Positions 50,874-60,760 of a stretch of 64,000 nt of DNA are shown here, one piece after another. The DNA is from Actomonas sp051209155. GTDB lineage: Bacteria > Verrucomicrobiota > Verrucomicrobiia > Opitutales > Opitutaceae. The notes beneath the pieces were generated by a model. It saw only the letters and a program-made list of their open reading frames with translations, did no database searches and was not told the DNA's origin. The stretch lies in NCBI GenBank assembly GCA_051209155.1, contig JBPJGB010000004.1; one strand, written 5' to 3'. Position numbers and translations under genes: made by a program. How positions within the stretch are numbered: the first letter of the stretch is position 1; every line of letters begins with the position of its first letter.

Positions 50874-51497
50874 TCAGCGGACCTCGAAGGTCCAGCGCCG
50901 CGATTCGCGAGCACCAATGAGGGTGCCGTGGTAGGTGCCGGCGGCGAAGGTCTGCGGGGGCACCGTCAGGCGAATGCGGGCAGTGAGGTCGCGGGCCTGC
51001 AGTTCGCCGGGTAAGGCGTCGTAGCCAACGATGAACACCGCCTCGGTGCCACGCAGGTAAAGGGTGGAGGCGGCGGGGCGTTCGTCGTGATCCGGTTGCT
51101 CAGCGGTCAGCAGGAGCGTGTAAGGCGCGCCGGCGAGCTGGGCGGCGGGGGCGGTCACGGTCTGAAAGGCGGACGGCACGGGAGGCTTGTCGATCAAGAC
51201 ATCAGCCAGCAGGGGCGGCAGGCCACCGGCGATGGCCTGGGTTTCGGCCGGGGTGCCGGAGCCGGCGGCGGGTTCGACGAGGCGTTCGAGTTGCAGGTCG
51301 ACGCGGCGGAAACCGGCGTCGAGCAGGCGCAGCACCTGAGCGCGGTCCTTGTTATCCTGATACGGCTCGTAGGCCTTGCCGTCTTTGCGATACGCCAGGG
51401 TGAGCCAGGTGTAGGGCACGAGGCAGGCCACGATGGCGAGCACGACCCACTTCATGGGCCAGGGCTTGCGATTAAACTGTGGCGGCGGCGTAGGCAT
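50874..51497 (-). CDS. Conserved hypothetical membrane-anchored protein
   Basis: About 207 residues from ATG 51497 (MPTPPPQFNRKPWPMKWVVL); an ATG at 51518 would add 7 residues. One membrane helix (about 16-36) is followed by a periplasmic or cytoplasmic part with AYEPYQDNKDRAQVLRLLDA and a C-terminal beta-rich domain ending RLTVPPQTFAAGTYHGTLIG. I do not recognise a family. It ends about 55 bp before argA on the same strand and may be cotranscribed with it. Confidence 0.62.
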   Translation of the reverse strand: MPTPPPQFNRKPWPMKWVVLAIVACLVPYTWLTLAYRKDGKAYEPYQDNKDRAQVLRLLDAGFRRVDLQLERLVEPAAGSGTPAETQAIAGGLPPLLADVLIDKPPVPSAFQTVTAPAAQLAGAPYTLLLTAEQPDHDERPAASTLYLRGTEAVFIVGYDALPGELQARDLTARIRLTVPPQTFAAGTYHGTLIGARESRRWTFEVR

Positions 51498-51641
51498 GGA
51501 GGGCGGATCAAAAATCACATTGCCCCGCGCTGAAAGCGGAAACTCGCCGGGCCGCCGGGCGGCCGCTGAATTGAAGGGGAACGTTGAAGTGGACGCGGGG
51601 GCGGCAGGCAGGCGGCGGTAGGGCCGGTGCTTGCGCGGGGC

Positions 51642-54284
51642 TTAGATCGCGTCGTCGCGGATGGTGTCGATCGCGCGAATGAGTTCGCGGGAGGTGAAGG
51701 GTTTTTGCAGGAAACCGCTGGGGCGAACATCGCTGAACTGGTCGGCCGCCTCTTGTTCGGTGTAGCCACTGATGAGCAGCACGGGCAGGTCGGGCTGGAG
51801 CGCTCGCAAGCGATGGAACACATCGCGGCCGCTGAGGCCGGGCACCGTGAGATCGAGCACGGCGAGGTCAAATTTGCTGGGGTCAAATTCCGCGGCCGCT
51901 TGTGCGCCGTCCTGGTAGGCGGTGACCTGGGCCCCGGCTTGGACGAGGACGCGACTGACCAGCTTGTAGACGGTGGGTTCATCTTCGACCAGGAAGAGGC
52001 GCAGGCCTTGCATGGGCGGTAGCGCCGAGGGGGGCAGGGCGGTGTCGAGGCGGTGATCCAAGTCGCCTTCGGCCGCGGGCAGCAGCAATTCGAAGGTGGT
52101 GCCCGCACCGGGCTTTGAGTCGACGAGCAGTGCTCCCTGGTGGCTGCGCACGATGCCGAGCACGGCCGACAGACCGAGGCCGCGCCCGGTGAACTTGGTG
52201 GTGAAGAAGGGCTCAAAAATGCGCCGCAGGGTGTCGGTATCCATGCCGTGGCCGTGGTCTTCGACCACAAAAGAAACGTAGGGACCGGACCGCAGGTCGG
52301 GGTGCCCGACGCCCTGGCTGAGGGTGGCTGCATCCACCTGCCGACTGGAGGTCGTCACGAAGACGGGACCGCCTTCGGGGGGCTGCGCCTCGGCGGCGTT
52401 GATGACCAGGTTCATGATGATCTGCCGGAGTTGCGAGGGGTCAACGTCCACGGGCGGGAGGTCGCTGGCGAGGCAGAGGTTCAGGACCGCCTTGGAACCG
52501 ATCGACGATTTCACCAAAGGCACCAGCTCCTCGACGGCCTTGCTGAGGTCGAGACGCTCGATGACAAATTTGCCCCGGCCGGAGTAGGCGAGCATTTGGC
52601 GACAGAGTTCGGCGGCGCGGCGGGCGGCGGTCTCGATCTCGCGGGCGGATTCACTGATGTCGTTTTCCGGCGGCAACCCGTGGGCAATGAGGGAGGCGTT
52701 GCCGAGCATGCCGGTGAGCAGGTTGTTGAAATCGTGGGCAATGCCGCCGGCGAGCACGCCGAGGCTTTCGAGCTTCTGGGTTTCCGCCAGCTGGGCCTCG
52801 ACGCGTTTGAAGGTGGTCACATCGGTGGCGATACCGCCGACCCCAAACACTTCGCCATTCTCGCGCCGCACGGGGAATTTGACCGTGTAGTAGTGGCGCT
52901 CCTCGCCGCCGATGTCGTATTTTCCGTCGATGAGGATGTGGGAATCGGACCGCAGCGCGCGTTCGTCGGCCGCCCGCATCTCGGCCGCGACCTCGGCGGG
53001 ATAAAAGAGGTCATCCGTTGCGCCGAGCACGGTGTCGAGGGGACGGTTGTAGATCTGTTCCAGCTCGCGGTTGGCGAGGATGTAGCGGCCGGTGAGGTCC
53101 TTGATCCAGATGGCGTTGGGGCTGTGGTCGAGGATGGCCTGCAGCTCGCCTTGTTGGGTGAGCAAGGCCTGGGTGCGCTCGGCCACCAATTGGTTGACCC
53201 AGCGGGAGCGGCGAAAAAAGCCGAGCAACAAGAAGGCGGCCAGCAGCGTCGTCGTAAAGCCGCCGCCGATGATGAGTTCCGACTGGTGGTTGCCGAGGCT
53301 ACTGATCCACTCCGGTCGGGCCTGCGCGACGAAGAGCCATTCGCGGCCGCCGATGGAAATCACCTGTTGTTCAAAACGAGGCGGTGGGGCCCCGGGAGTA
53401 ACCGGCGGGTGTTCGAAGCGGGTGTTGCCGCCGCGTCGGTCCGTGGAGAGAAGCAAAACCGGATTTTCCGCGGAGTCGGTTTGGTCGAAGTAGCGGTAGA
53501 TCGCGTGTTCGCGATTCTCCGGCAAGACGGAGGGTTCGAAGATGCCGCTGGCCCGAAATACCCCCTGCACGAAGCCGCGCAATGGGGTTTCGCCCTCACC
53601 GGGCCAGAATACCGGCAGAATGAAGATGATGCCGAGCTCCTCGTTCTCGGCGGTGGATTGGGCGAGCCGAAAGGGGGCGGTCACGACCATATCCCGGGTT
53701 TCGATCGCGCGATCCTGGAAGACGGCGGTCGGGGCGGTTTGCACATCGTAGCCGAGCACGATGGCGTTGGATTCAAGCGGGGTGGCGAAGCGGATGACGC
53801 GGTAGTTGTCCCGTGGTTCGGCATTGCGAAAACCGTCGGCCTCGGTCCGCCATTTAAATTCGATGGGATATCCGTAGTCGGCACGCATTTGTCGTTCCAC
53901 CGCCGGCCGGTCGGCGGCCTCGACCTGCTGCACCCACTGCAGGGACTGGAAGCCCTCGTAAGCGGCGAGGATCTCGAAGCACATGCCTTCGAAGGCCTCG
54001 CGCGAGAGATCGGGTTGGTAGGCGATGCCCCGGCGCAGGCCCTTGAGGATTTCGGCGAGCAAGCGCACGCGCTCGTTGTTCGCGGCGGTTTGATAGCTGG
54101 TGAGGCTGCGGAAACTCTCGTTGATGCGGGCGTTTTCGGCGCGGCGGGCGCGCTGAGCAAACCAGGCACTGAGGCCCAGTCCCAGCGCCACCACGGTCGC
54201 GATCACGATGCGCGACTGCAGGGTGCTGAGGCCGAGTCGCAGCGAAGCACGTCGAGGTCCGGGCGCGGGCGCAGCAGGGTTCAT
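51642..54284 (-). CDS. Hybrid sensor histidine kinase with CHASE, PAS and receiver domains
   Basis: An 880-residue protein. Membrane helix about 25-45, CHASE-type extracytoplasmic sensor (about 80-300), second helix about 345-368, PAS domain with ILDHSPNAIWIKDLTGRYIL (about 390-500), HisKA with phospho-accepting His517 in GGIAHDFNNLLTG, and HATPase_c with VVEDHGHGMDTDTL and GRGLGLSAVLG. The C-terminal receiver has EDEP (about 767-770) and phospho-accepting Asp811 (LAVLDLTVPG). It senses an extracytoplasmic signal and feeds an internal phosphorelay. No separate response regulator or Hpt gene is next to it, so its output is unknown. Confidence 0.92.
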   Translation of the reverse strand: MNPAAPAPGPRRASLRLGLSTLQSRIVIATVVALGLGLSAWFAQRARRAENARINESFRSLTSYQTAANNERVRLLAEILKGLRRGIAYQPDLSREAFEGMCFEILAAYEGFQSLQWVQQVEAADRPAVERQMRADYGYPIEFKWRTEADGFRNAEPRDNYRVIRFATPLESNAIVLGYDVQTAPTAVFQDRAIETRDMVVTAPFRLAQSTAENEELGIIFILPVFWPGEGETPLRGFVQGVFRASGIFEPSVLPENREHAIYRYFDQTDSAENPVLLLSTDRRGGNTRFEHPPVTPGAPPPRFEQQVISIGGREWLFVAQARPEWISSLGNHQSELIIGGGFTTTLLAAFLLLGFFRRSRWVNQLVAERTQALLTQQGELQAILDHSPNAIWIKDLTGRYILANRELEQIYNRPLDTVLGATDDLFYPAEVAAEMRAADERALRSDSHILIDGKYDIGGEERHYYTVKFPVRRENGEVFGVGGIATDVTTFKRVEAQLAETQKLESLGVLAGGIAHDFNNLLTGMLGNASLIAHGLPPENDISESAREIETAARRAAELCRQMLAYSGRGKFVIERLDLSKAVEELVPLVKSSIGSKAVLNLCLASDLPPVDVDPSQLRQIIMNLVINAAEAQPPEGGPVFVTTSSRQVDAATLSQGVGHPDLRSGPYVSFVVEDHGHGMDTDTLRRIFEPFFTTKFTGRGLGLSAVLGIVRSHQGALLVDSKPGAGTTFELLLPAAEGDLDHRLDTALPPSALPPMQGLRLFLVEDEPTVYKLVSRVLVQAGAQVTAYQDGAQAAAEFDPSKFDLAVLDLTVPGLSGRDVFHRLRALQPDLPVLLISGYTEQEAADQFSDVRPSGFLQKPFTSRELIRAIDTIRDDAI

Positions 54285-54381
54285 CGGGTAGGCAAGGCGT
54301 TTTCCTACTCGGCCGACGCAAGCAGCATGCCGCCGCGGCGAACCGAGGCGGAAGCGACGAAAAGGTCTTGGGCGGCGGGCC

Positions 54382-55644
<1,263 letters not shown>

Positions 55645-55677
55645 GGATGCAGAGAAAGGGAGACGGCGGCCGGGGGC

Positions 55678-56163
55678 TTATTTGATTTCGCGACGCAGGA
55701 AGGCGAGGACCGAGGGAATGGCTTCGACGATCTCGTCGCGGCATTGTTCGTAGAGCGACAGTGGGCCGCCGTAGGGATCGGCGATCTGTTGGTCGGCCTC
55801 GGGCGGCATGAATTCGCGCAGCAGGAAGATGTTCTGCGGCGTCGGCTCGAACATGGCGTGAATGATGTCGCGGTGGGACTCGGTCATCACAAAGACCGCG
55901 GTGGCCTCGCTGAGCAGCTCGGGGGTGAGGGCCTGGCTGCGGTGCTGCGAAATATCGAGGCCCACCTTCTTGAGCGCGGTGACGGAGTTGGCGGAAGCCG
56001 GATCGCCGTCGCGGGCGGCCACCCCGGCGGAAGCGACGCGAAACTGGGCCAGCGGGCCATCCTCGGCTTTGAGGGCGTGGGCGAGGAGCGCTTCCACCAT
56101 CGGCGAACGACAGATGTTGGCGGTGCAGATGGCGAGGAGGAGTCCGGGTTGCGATTCGGCCAT
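55678..56163 (-). CDS. Low-molecular-weight protein-tyrosine phosphatase family
   Basis: A 161-residue protein from ATG 56163 (MAESQPGLLLAICTANICRS). The phosphate loop Cys-x5-Arg is CTANICR (about 13-19). The general-acid Asp lies in IADPYGGPLSLYEQ near the C-terminus. Bacterial relatives either control tyrosine-phosphorylated polysaccharide export proteins or act as arsenate reductase-like enzymes. There is no Wzc-type kinase nearby. It lies between the small secreted protein and glyA in the purD operon. Confidence 0.86.
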   Translation of the reverse strand: MAESQPGLLLAICTANICRSPMVEALLAHALKAEDGPLAQFRVASAGVAARDGDPASANSVTALKKVGLDISQHRSQALTPELLSEATAVFVMTESHRDIIHAMFEPTPQNIFLLREFMPPEADQQIADPYGGPLSLYEQCRDEIVEAIPSVLAFLRREIK

Positions 56164-56226
56164 GAAGGGGACGGACTTAGGGCGACTCTGGGCCGGGGGC
56201 AAGGCGGGTTTGCGCGTAATCGGGGA

Positions 56227-56847
56227 TCAGCCGCGCCCCAACGCCTTGAGGCCGAGCAGAACCTGCACGGCCCGCTGAAGCATCGGATCGGTGGGCGTGG
56301 TTGCCTTCGCCGGAGTCTCGTCAGGGGCGTCGTCCGGAACGTCCTCGGCGGAGTCGGCGGAGTCGGCGGGCAAATCGCCGTTGTGGTGGCGGACGAGGGC
56401 CGACTCATCAAAACGTTCCTTGTCCACGGGCGGACGAGTCAGCGCGACCAGATCGGTCCCCGCGGCGATGGCGTCCACCGCCTCCCGGACTTCGGCCGCG
56501 GAGACGGCGACGGTGAGATCGCTGGCGAGACCGGCGTCGGCCGGAGCCAGCAGCAGGAGGGTCGGAGCGCGGGCAGCGAGGCGCTCGATCCACGATGCGG
56601 CGCTCGGCCCGGCCAGCAGGACAACTTTGGCGGAGGGAACGGGCGAGGTCACGACCGCCGGCACGTCGATGTCGGCCGGGACGAAACGCAGGTCGATGAC
56701 CGCGCGCTGCGTGGCGGCGAGTTCGGCCGCGGATTCGGCGTCGGTGTAGACGAGTCCGTGGCCAAGATCGACCGGGGCACCGCGGGTGAGCGCGGCGAGC
56801 AAGATGGCGGCGGAGAAAACGCCGCCCAGGTGACGTGAACGCCTCAT
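56227..56847 (-). CDS. Secreted hypothetical protein, possibly rhodanese-like
   Basis: A 206-residue protein. The signal peptide is about residues 1-24 (HLGGVFSAAILLAALTRGAP). An Ala/Val-rich alpha/beta segment (about 25-130) includes AVIDLRFVPADIDVPAVVTS and KVVLLAGPSAASWIERLA. An acidic stretch (DSADSAEDVPDDAPDE) precedes the C-terminus. The secondary-structure pattern resembles a rhodanese domain, but no active-site Cys is visible. It overlaps purD by 4 bp. Function is unknown. Confidence 0.58.
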   Translation of the reverse strand: MRRSRHLGGVFSAAILLAALTRGAPVDLGHGLVYTDAESAAELAATQRAVIDLRFVPADIDVPAVVTSPVPSAKVVLLAGPSAASWIERLAARAPTLLLLAPADAGLASDLTVAVSAAEVREAVDAIAAGTDLVALTRPPVDKERFDESALVRHHNGDLPADSADSAEDVPDDAPDETPAKATTPTDPMLQRAVQVLLGLKALGRG

Positions 56848-58139
56848 GCGATGCGGCCGAATTGGCGAGCGCCGATGTCGCGGCGGTAGACCTTGGTGAC
56901 CATGCCGATGGCGTCGCAGGTCTCGTAGGCGGCGTCGGCGGCGGCGCGCAGCGTGGGGGCGAGCGCGGTGACACCGAGGACCCGGCCGCCGGCGGAAACG
57001 AGTTGGCCGGCGTCATTGGTGCCGGTGCCGGCGTGAATCACGGCGACGCCGCTGGGCAAGGGTTCGGGAAGTGAAATCGGGTCACCCTTCGGGTAGCTGC
57101 CGGGGTAACCGTCGGCGGCAATGACGACGCACATGGCGGCCGAGTCCTCGATCACCTGCAGGTCGAAGCCGGCGAGTTGGCCTTGGGTCGCGCGCCAGAG
57201 CAGCTCGAGCACGTCGCAGCCGAGGCGGGGCAGGACAACCTGCGTTTCCGGGTCGCCGAAGCGGGTGTTGTATTCGAGGACCGACGGTCCCTCGGCGGTG
57301 AGCATGATGCCAATGAAGAGCGTGCCGCGGAAATCGATGCCTTCGTTGGCAATGGCTTCGACGGACGGCAGCACGATCTCGCGATCGATCCGGGCGAGCA
57401 GTTCGGGGGTGACGACCTCGGCCGGCGAGTAGGTGCCCATGCCGCCGGTGTTGGGGCCAGTGTCGCCCTCGCCGATGCGTTTGTGGTCCTGCGAAGTGGG
57501 CAGGATGAGGTAGTCGGTGCCGGAAACGACGACGAGAATGGAGGTCTCCTCGCCGGTGAGGCAGTCCTCGATGAGCACGCGGGAACCGGCATCGCCAAAC
57601 TTGTTGCCCGAGAGCATGTCGCGCACGGCGTCCTCGGCCTCGGCCAGGGTTTGGGCGACGATCACGCCCTTGCCGGCGGCGAGACCGTCGGCCTTCACCA
57701 CGATGGGCGCGCCGCGCTCCCGCAGGTAGGTGAGGGCGGGTTCGACCTCCTCAAAAATGCCGGCGGGTGCGGTGGGGATGCCGTATTTGAGCAGGATCTG
57801 TTTGGTGAGAATCTTGGAGGCCTCGAGTTCGCCCCCGTCCTTTTTCGGGCCGTAAGCGGGGATGCCCACCTTGGCCAGGGCGTCGACCAAACCGAGGGCG
57901 AGCGGGACCTCGGGGCCAACGACAACAAAGTCGATCGATTCGCTTTGGGCGAGGGCGACGAGGCCGGGGATATCGTCGGCCTTCACGGCGTGGCAGGACG
58001 CGCCGTCGGCGGCCATGCCGGGATTGCCCGGAGCGGCGTGCAGGCGCGGCGCCGCAGGAGAGGCGGCGATGGCGCGAACGAGAGAATGTTCGCGACCGCC
58101 GGAACCAACAACGAGGACGTTTTGGGGAAGGTTGCTCAT
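56844..58139 (-). CDS. purD: Phosphoribosylamine-glycine ligase
   Basis: A 431-residue ATP-grasp enzyme. It joins glycine to phosphoribosylamine, the second step of purine synthesis. The start NVLVVGSGGREHSLVRA, the ATP-grasp loop PIVVKADGLAAGKGVIVAQT (about 140-159), FKRIGEGD-type region seen as KRIGEGDTGPNTGGMGTYSP and RFGDPETQVVLPRL are all present. It is first in the operon purD, secreted protein, ptp, glyA, and is preceded by the toxin gene of a TA pair. Confidence 0.96.
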   Translation of the reverse strand: MSNLPQNVLVVGSGGREHSLVRAIAASPAAPRLHAAPGNPGMAADGASCHAVKADDIPGLVALAQSESIDFVVVGPEVPLALGLVDALAKVGIPAYGPKKDGGELEASKILTKQILLKYGIPTAPAGIFEEVEPALTYLRERGAPIVVKADGLAAGKGVIVAQTLAEAEDAVRDMLSGNKFGDAGSRVLIEDCLTGEETSILVVVSGTDYLILPTSQDHKRIGEGDTGPNTGGMGTYSPAEVVTPELLARIDREIVLPSVEAIANEGIDFRGTLFIGIMLTAEGPSVLEYNTRFGDPETQVVLPRLGCDVLELLWRATQGQLAGFDLQVIEDSAAMCVVIAADGYPGSYPKGDPISLPEPLPSGVAVIHAGTGTNDAGQLVSAGGRVLGVTALAPTLRAAADAAYETCDAIGMVTKVYRRDIGARQFGRIA

Positions 58140-58149
58140 GGATCGAAAA

Positions 58150-58455
58150 TCAATTGGAACGTCGACCCGACCAGTGGCCGGGCAAACGCGCAGGGTGGGA
58201 AATTGCCCAAACCCGGACGCAGTCGTCGAGGATTTCGTAGTGAATCACGAAACGGAACCGGTTCGTGACCAGTCGATGGATCGTCGGGTCGTTTGGATCA
58301 GCACGCCCTGGTCCAGGAAACTTCTTCAGCTGCTCCAATGCGGCCAAGACGTCCTCCCGCAGCGCCACACCGGCAGTCAAGCGCTGCGCTTCATAGTAAG
58401 CGATCTCCTCGAAAAGCTCCTCCTGCGCCAAGGAGACAATTTCAACCGGCATCAT
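58150..58455 (-). CDS. ParE/RelE-superfamily toxin
   Basis: A 101-residue protein. It has the compact ParE/RelE pattern: VEIVSLAQEELFEEIAYYEA, a central LEQLKKFPGPGRADP, and the C-terminal TNRFRFVIHYEILDDCVRVW with HPARLPGHW. Such toxins cut mRNA on the ribosome or poison gyrase. The start overlaps the antitoxin stop by 4 bp (translational coupling). It ends 11 bp before purD, unusually close to a housekeeping operon. Confidence 0.85.
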   Translation of the reverse strand: MMPVEIVSLAQEELFEEIAYYEAQRLTAGVALREDVLAALEQLKKFPGPGRADPNDPTIHRLVTNRFRFVIHYEILDDCVRVWAISHPARLPGHWSGRRSN

Positions 58456-58679
58456 TGACCACTGTTCCGCAGGTCACCCTTGAGTTGGTCGAGCGATACG
58501 AAGCTCGCCTTCCCTTCCGCCACCAAGTTTTTACGCCGATCAATTTCGGTCCGCCATGATCTCGCATAGTGGCTCTCGCCTCGAAGCAGTTGCTCTTCAA
58601 GCAATGCGGCCAGCTCACGCTGCTGTTCTTCGGGCATTTTCAAGGCCGCGTCGGAAATCGTAGCGAAGTCGTTCGGCAT
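58452..58679 (-). CDS. Antitoxin-like protein (addiction module component)
   Basis: A 75-residue protein from ATG 58679 (MPNDFATISDAALKMPEEQQ). Its pattern (DAALKMPEEQQRELAALLEE, about 10-29, and a C-terminal VAEGKASFVSLDQLKGDLR) is that of the TIGR02574-type addiction module components found with ParE toxins. It precedes the toxin and would bind and neutralise it. Autoregulation is likely, though no clear operator stands out. Confidence 0.8.
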   Translation of the reverse strand: MPNDFATISDAALKMPEEQQRELAALLEEQLLRGESHYARSWRTEIDRRKNLVAEGKASFVSLDQLKGDLRNSGQ

Positions 58680-58728
58680 TGGCGGAAAGTGGAGTGATTT
58701 CGGGAGCGGCGCGAGGTCGGAGTTTGGG

Positions 58729-60660
58729 TCAGAGCACTTGCAGCTTTTCGCGATAGAATTGCACGACGGCGTTGGGGTCGTCGGTGAAGAGCATGTAGTC
58801 GAGCATCCAGGCCGGGGCGCGGCCGGCGGTGACCATGTGGGTGATCTGCTTGCGCAGGTAGCCAAAATAGTCGGCGCCGAAGAAGACCATCGGCACGCGC
58901 GGGCGGATGCCGAGCTTGAGGTTGCACAGCTCGATGCCGATCTCCTCCAGAGTGCCGACGCCGCCGACGTTGAAGATGCAAAAATCGGCCACCTCGAACC
59001 ACTTTTGGCGGAAGTGGCGGGATGACTCCTGGAAGGTGTTGAAGAAGTCCACGCCGAGTTTGGGGGGTTGGGCCTCGAGTTCGAGGAAGCAGGCGCCGGT
59101 GAGCGCGCCCTTGGCGCGGGCCTGTTCGCAGGCGAGGCCCATCACGCCGCCACCGCCGCCGGTGAGCACGCCGACGTTGGGCGACATGTAGTCGGTGAGG
59201 CTTTCGATGAGCGTGGAGATACTCTTGGTCTGCACTTCGTCGAGGCCGACGGCGCTGCCGTAGAAGGCGAGGATGGTCGACTCCTGGAAGCGGCGCTGCA
59301 TTTCCTCCCGGAGGAAGAAGCCGTGGTTCTTTTTGTAGCTGTGGAGGAACAGGTCGCCGAGCGAGGGGTTGAACCAATAGACGTCGATGCCGAGGGCATC
59401 GAGGGTGTCGAGGCGCCCCTGGGCATTGTGCGAAAGGAAGAAGCCGTGGGTGCGCGAGGCATCGCGGAAAATGAGCCGCTTGAGCTTCAGGTCCGGCAGG
59501 CGGGCGAGCAGCTCCACCTGTTCCGGCAGGTTGGGGAAATAGCGCGTAACGAGGGTGTCGGCGTTGGCCGGGGCGTGTTCCAGGGCGTGCAGCAGGGTCG
59601 GGTAACCGCAGGTGCCGTCGGTGTCGGTGAGGACCTCCTTCAGACCGCTGCCGTTGCCGCCGACGCTGAGGAAGTGGGACGGGTTCTCCATCTGCGCATG
59701 TTGGCCGCGGAGAGATACGCGGAGGCGCGGTTTCGGCGCGTCCTTGGCGGCGCCGGGTTCGGGAGGGCGGGCGTCAAGGCACTCGAAGGTGTCGCGGGCG
59801 ATGGAGATGAGGCGTTCGCGTTTTTGGGTGAGCGCCTGGGTGCGGGAGTCGTCGCGCTCGGGCGCGCGGAAAATCTCAACCGACACCATCGGATTGACCA
59901 CCGGCTCGCTGCCTTGGTTGTAAATCTCCAACATGATGTTGGTGCCGAAGGTTTTCACCGGGTCGAGCAGGATGGCGCTGGTGTGGATGCCGAAGTTGCC
60001 CGCGCCCTGGTTGAGCACCACGTAATGCTCCTTCAGATACATCGAGCAGCTGGTGAGGACGCCGGAGTGCGGCGGGATGGTGAGCGGCGAAGCGGCGTGG
60101 CGCACCTGCACCTTGTCGAGGAAGCTGCGGCCGGCGGTGCCGGAGACGAGCCGCTCGAAGGACGGACGGTCGAGGTCCGGCTTGAGCGTGTAGCGGACGT
60201 GGTGCGGCGTGAGGAAAACGTGACCCTCGCGATCGATCGAGATGGTGTTGGGCAGCTTGATCGTGTTGGCGCGAACGGCTTCCCAAATTTCGGCGGTGGT
60301 CAGCTTGGCCTCGGGCGGCGCGAAGAAGAGGCGGCCCACCGGGCTGCCGAGGCGCAGCAGTTTGCGCCAGTAGGCGGCGTGCGGGAAACTGTGGTCGTAG
60401 ATGAAGGCCTCGGCCTCCAGCACGACGCGGTTGCCGTCGATGCGCGGCGGGCCCTCGGTGAGCATTTCAATGCCGATCCGCGCGAGGGTGGAGCGCTCGG
60501 AGAACTTGAGGTCAGCGAGGTGGGTTTTGAGGAATTCGAACTCCTTGGCGTGGCGGGGCCAGAAGGCGAGGGTGAGCGATACGGGTTGGTCATCGCTGGC
60601 CGGGGGGCGCACGGAAAGGATTTGGCCATCTTGGCTGGTCCAGAAGGAATCGGCGTTCAT
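58729..60660 (-). CDS. LOG-family (Rossmann) protein with long unrecognised N-terminal extension
   Basis: A 643-residue protein. The C-terminal 200 residues are a LOG-type domain: YGSAVGLDEVQTKSISTLIE, VGVLTGGGGGVMGLACEQAR (GGGGG at 501-505) and NVGGVGTLEEIGIEL (about 564-578), which matches the PGGxGTxxE motif with Val for Pro. Simple LOG proteins are about 180-250 residues and act as cytokinin-activating or nucleotide 5'-monophosphate phosphoribohydrolases. The first 430 residues have no domain I can name; they are beta-rich with SGVLTSCSMYLKEHYVVL and NIMLEIYNQGSEPVVNPMVS. The function is uncertain. Confidence 0.78.
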   Translation of the reverse strand: MNADSFWTSQDGQILSVRPPASDDQPVSLTLAFWPRHAKEFEFLKTHLADLKFSERSTLARIGIEMLTEGPPRIDGNRVVLEAEAFIYDHSFPHAAYWRKLLRLGSPVGRLFFAPPEAKLTTAEIWEAVRANTIKLPNTISIDREGHVFLTPHHVRYTLKPDLDRPSFERLVSGTAGRSFLDKVQVRHAASPLTIPPHSGVLTSCSMYLKEHYVVLNQGAGNFGIHTSAILLDPVKTFGTNIMLEIYNQGSEPVVNPMVSVEIFRAPERDDSRTQALTQKRERLISIARDTFECLDARPPEPGAAKDAPKPRLRVSLRGQHAQMENPSHFLSVGGNGSGLKEVLTDTDGTCGYPTLLHALEHAPANADTLVTRYFPNLPEQVELLARLPDLKLKRLIFRDASRTHGFFLSHNAQGRLDTLDALGIDVYWFNPSLGDLFLHSYKKNHGFFLREEMQRRFQESTILAFYGSAVGLDEVQTKSISTLIESLTDYMSPNVGVLTGGGGGVMGLACEQARAKGALTGACFLELEAQPPKLGVDFFNTFQESSRHFRQKWFEVADFCIFNVGGVGTLEEIGIELCNLKLGIRPRVPMVFFGADYFGYLRKQITHMVTAGRAPAWMLDYMLFTDDPNAVVQFYREKLQVL

Positions 60661-60760
60661 GGGAAAGGGGGCGGGAAACCAAGGCCAGTTTTGGTCGGCT
60701 TACAAGGGAGGAGTCGGAGATTGCAGGCTGGGGGCAGGGCCCGCAGCGTGGCGTCCACCC

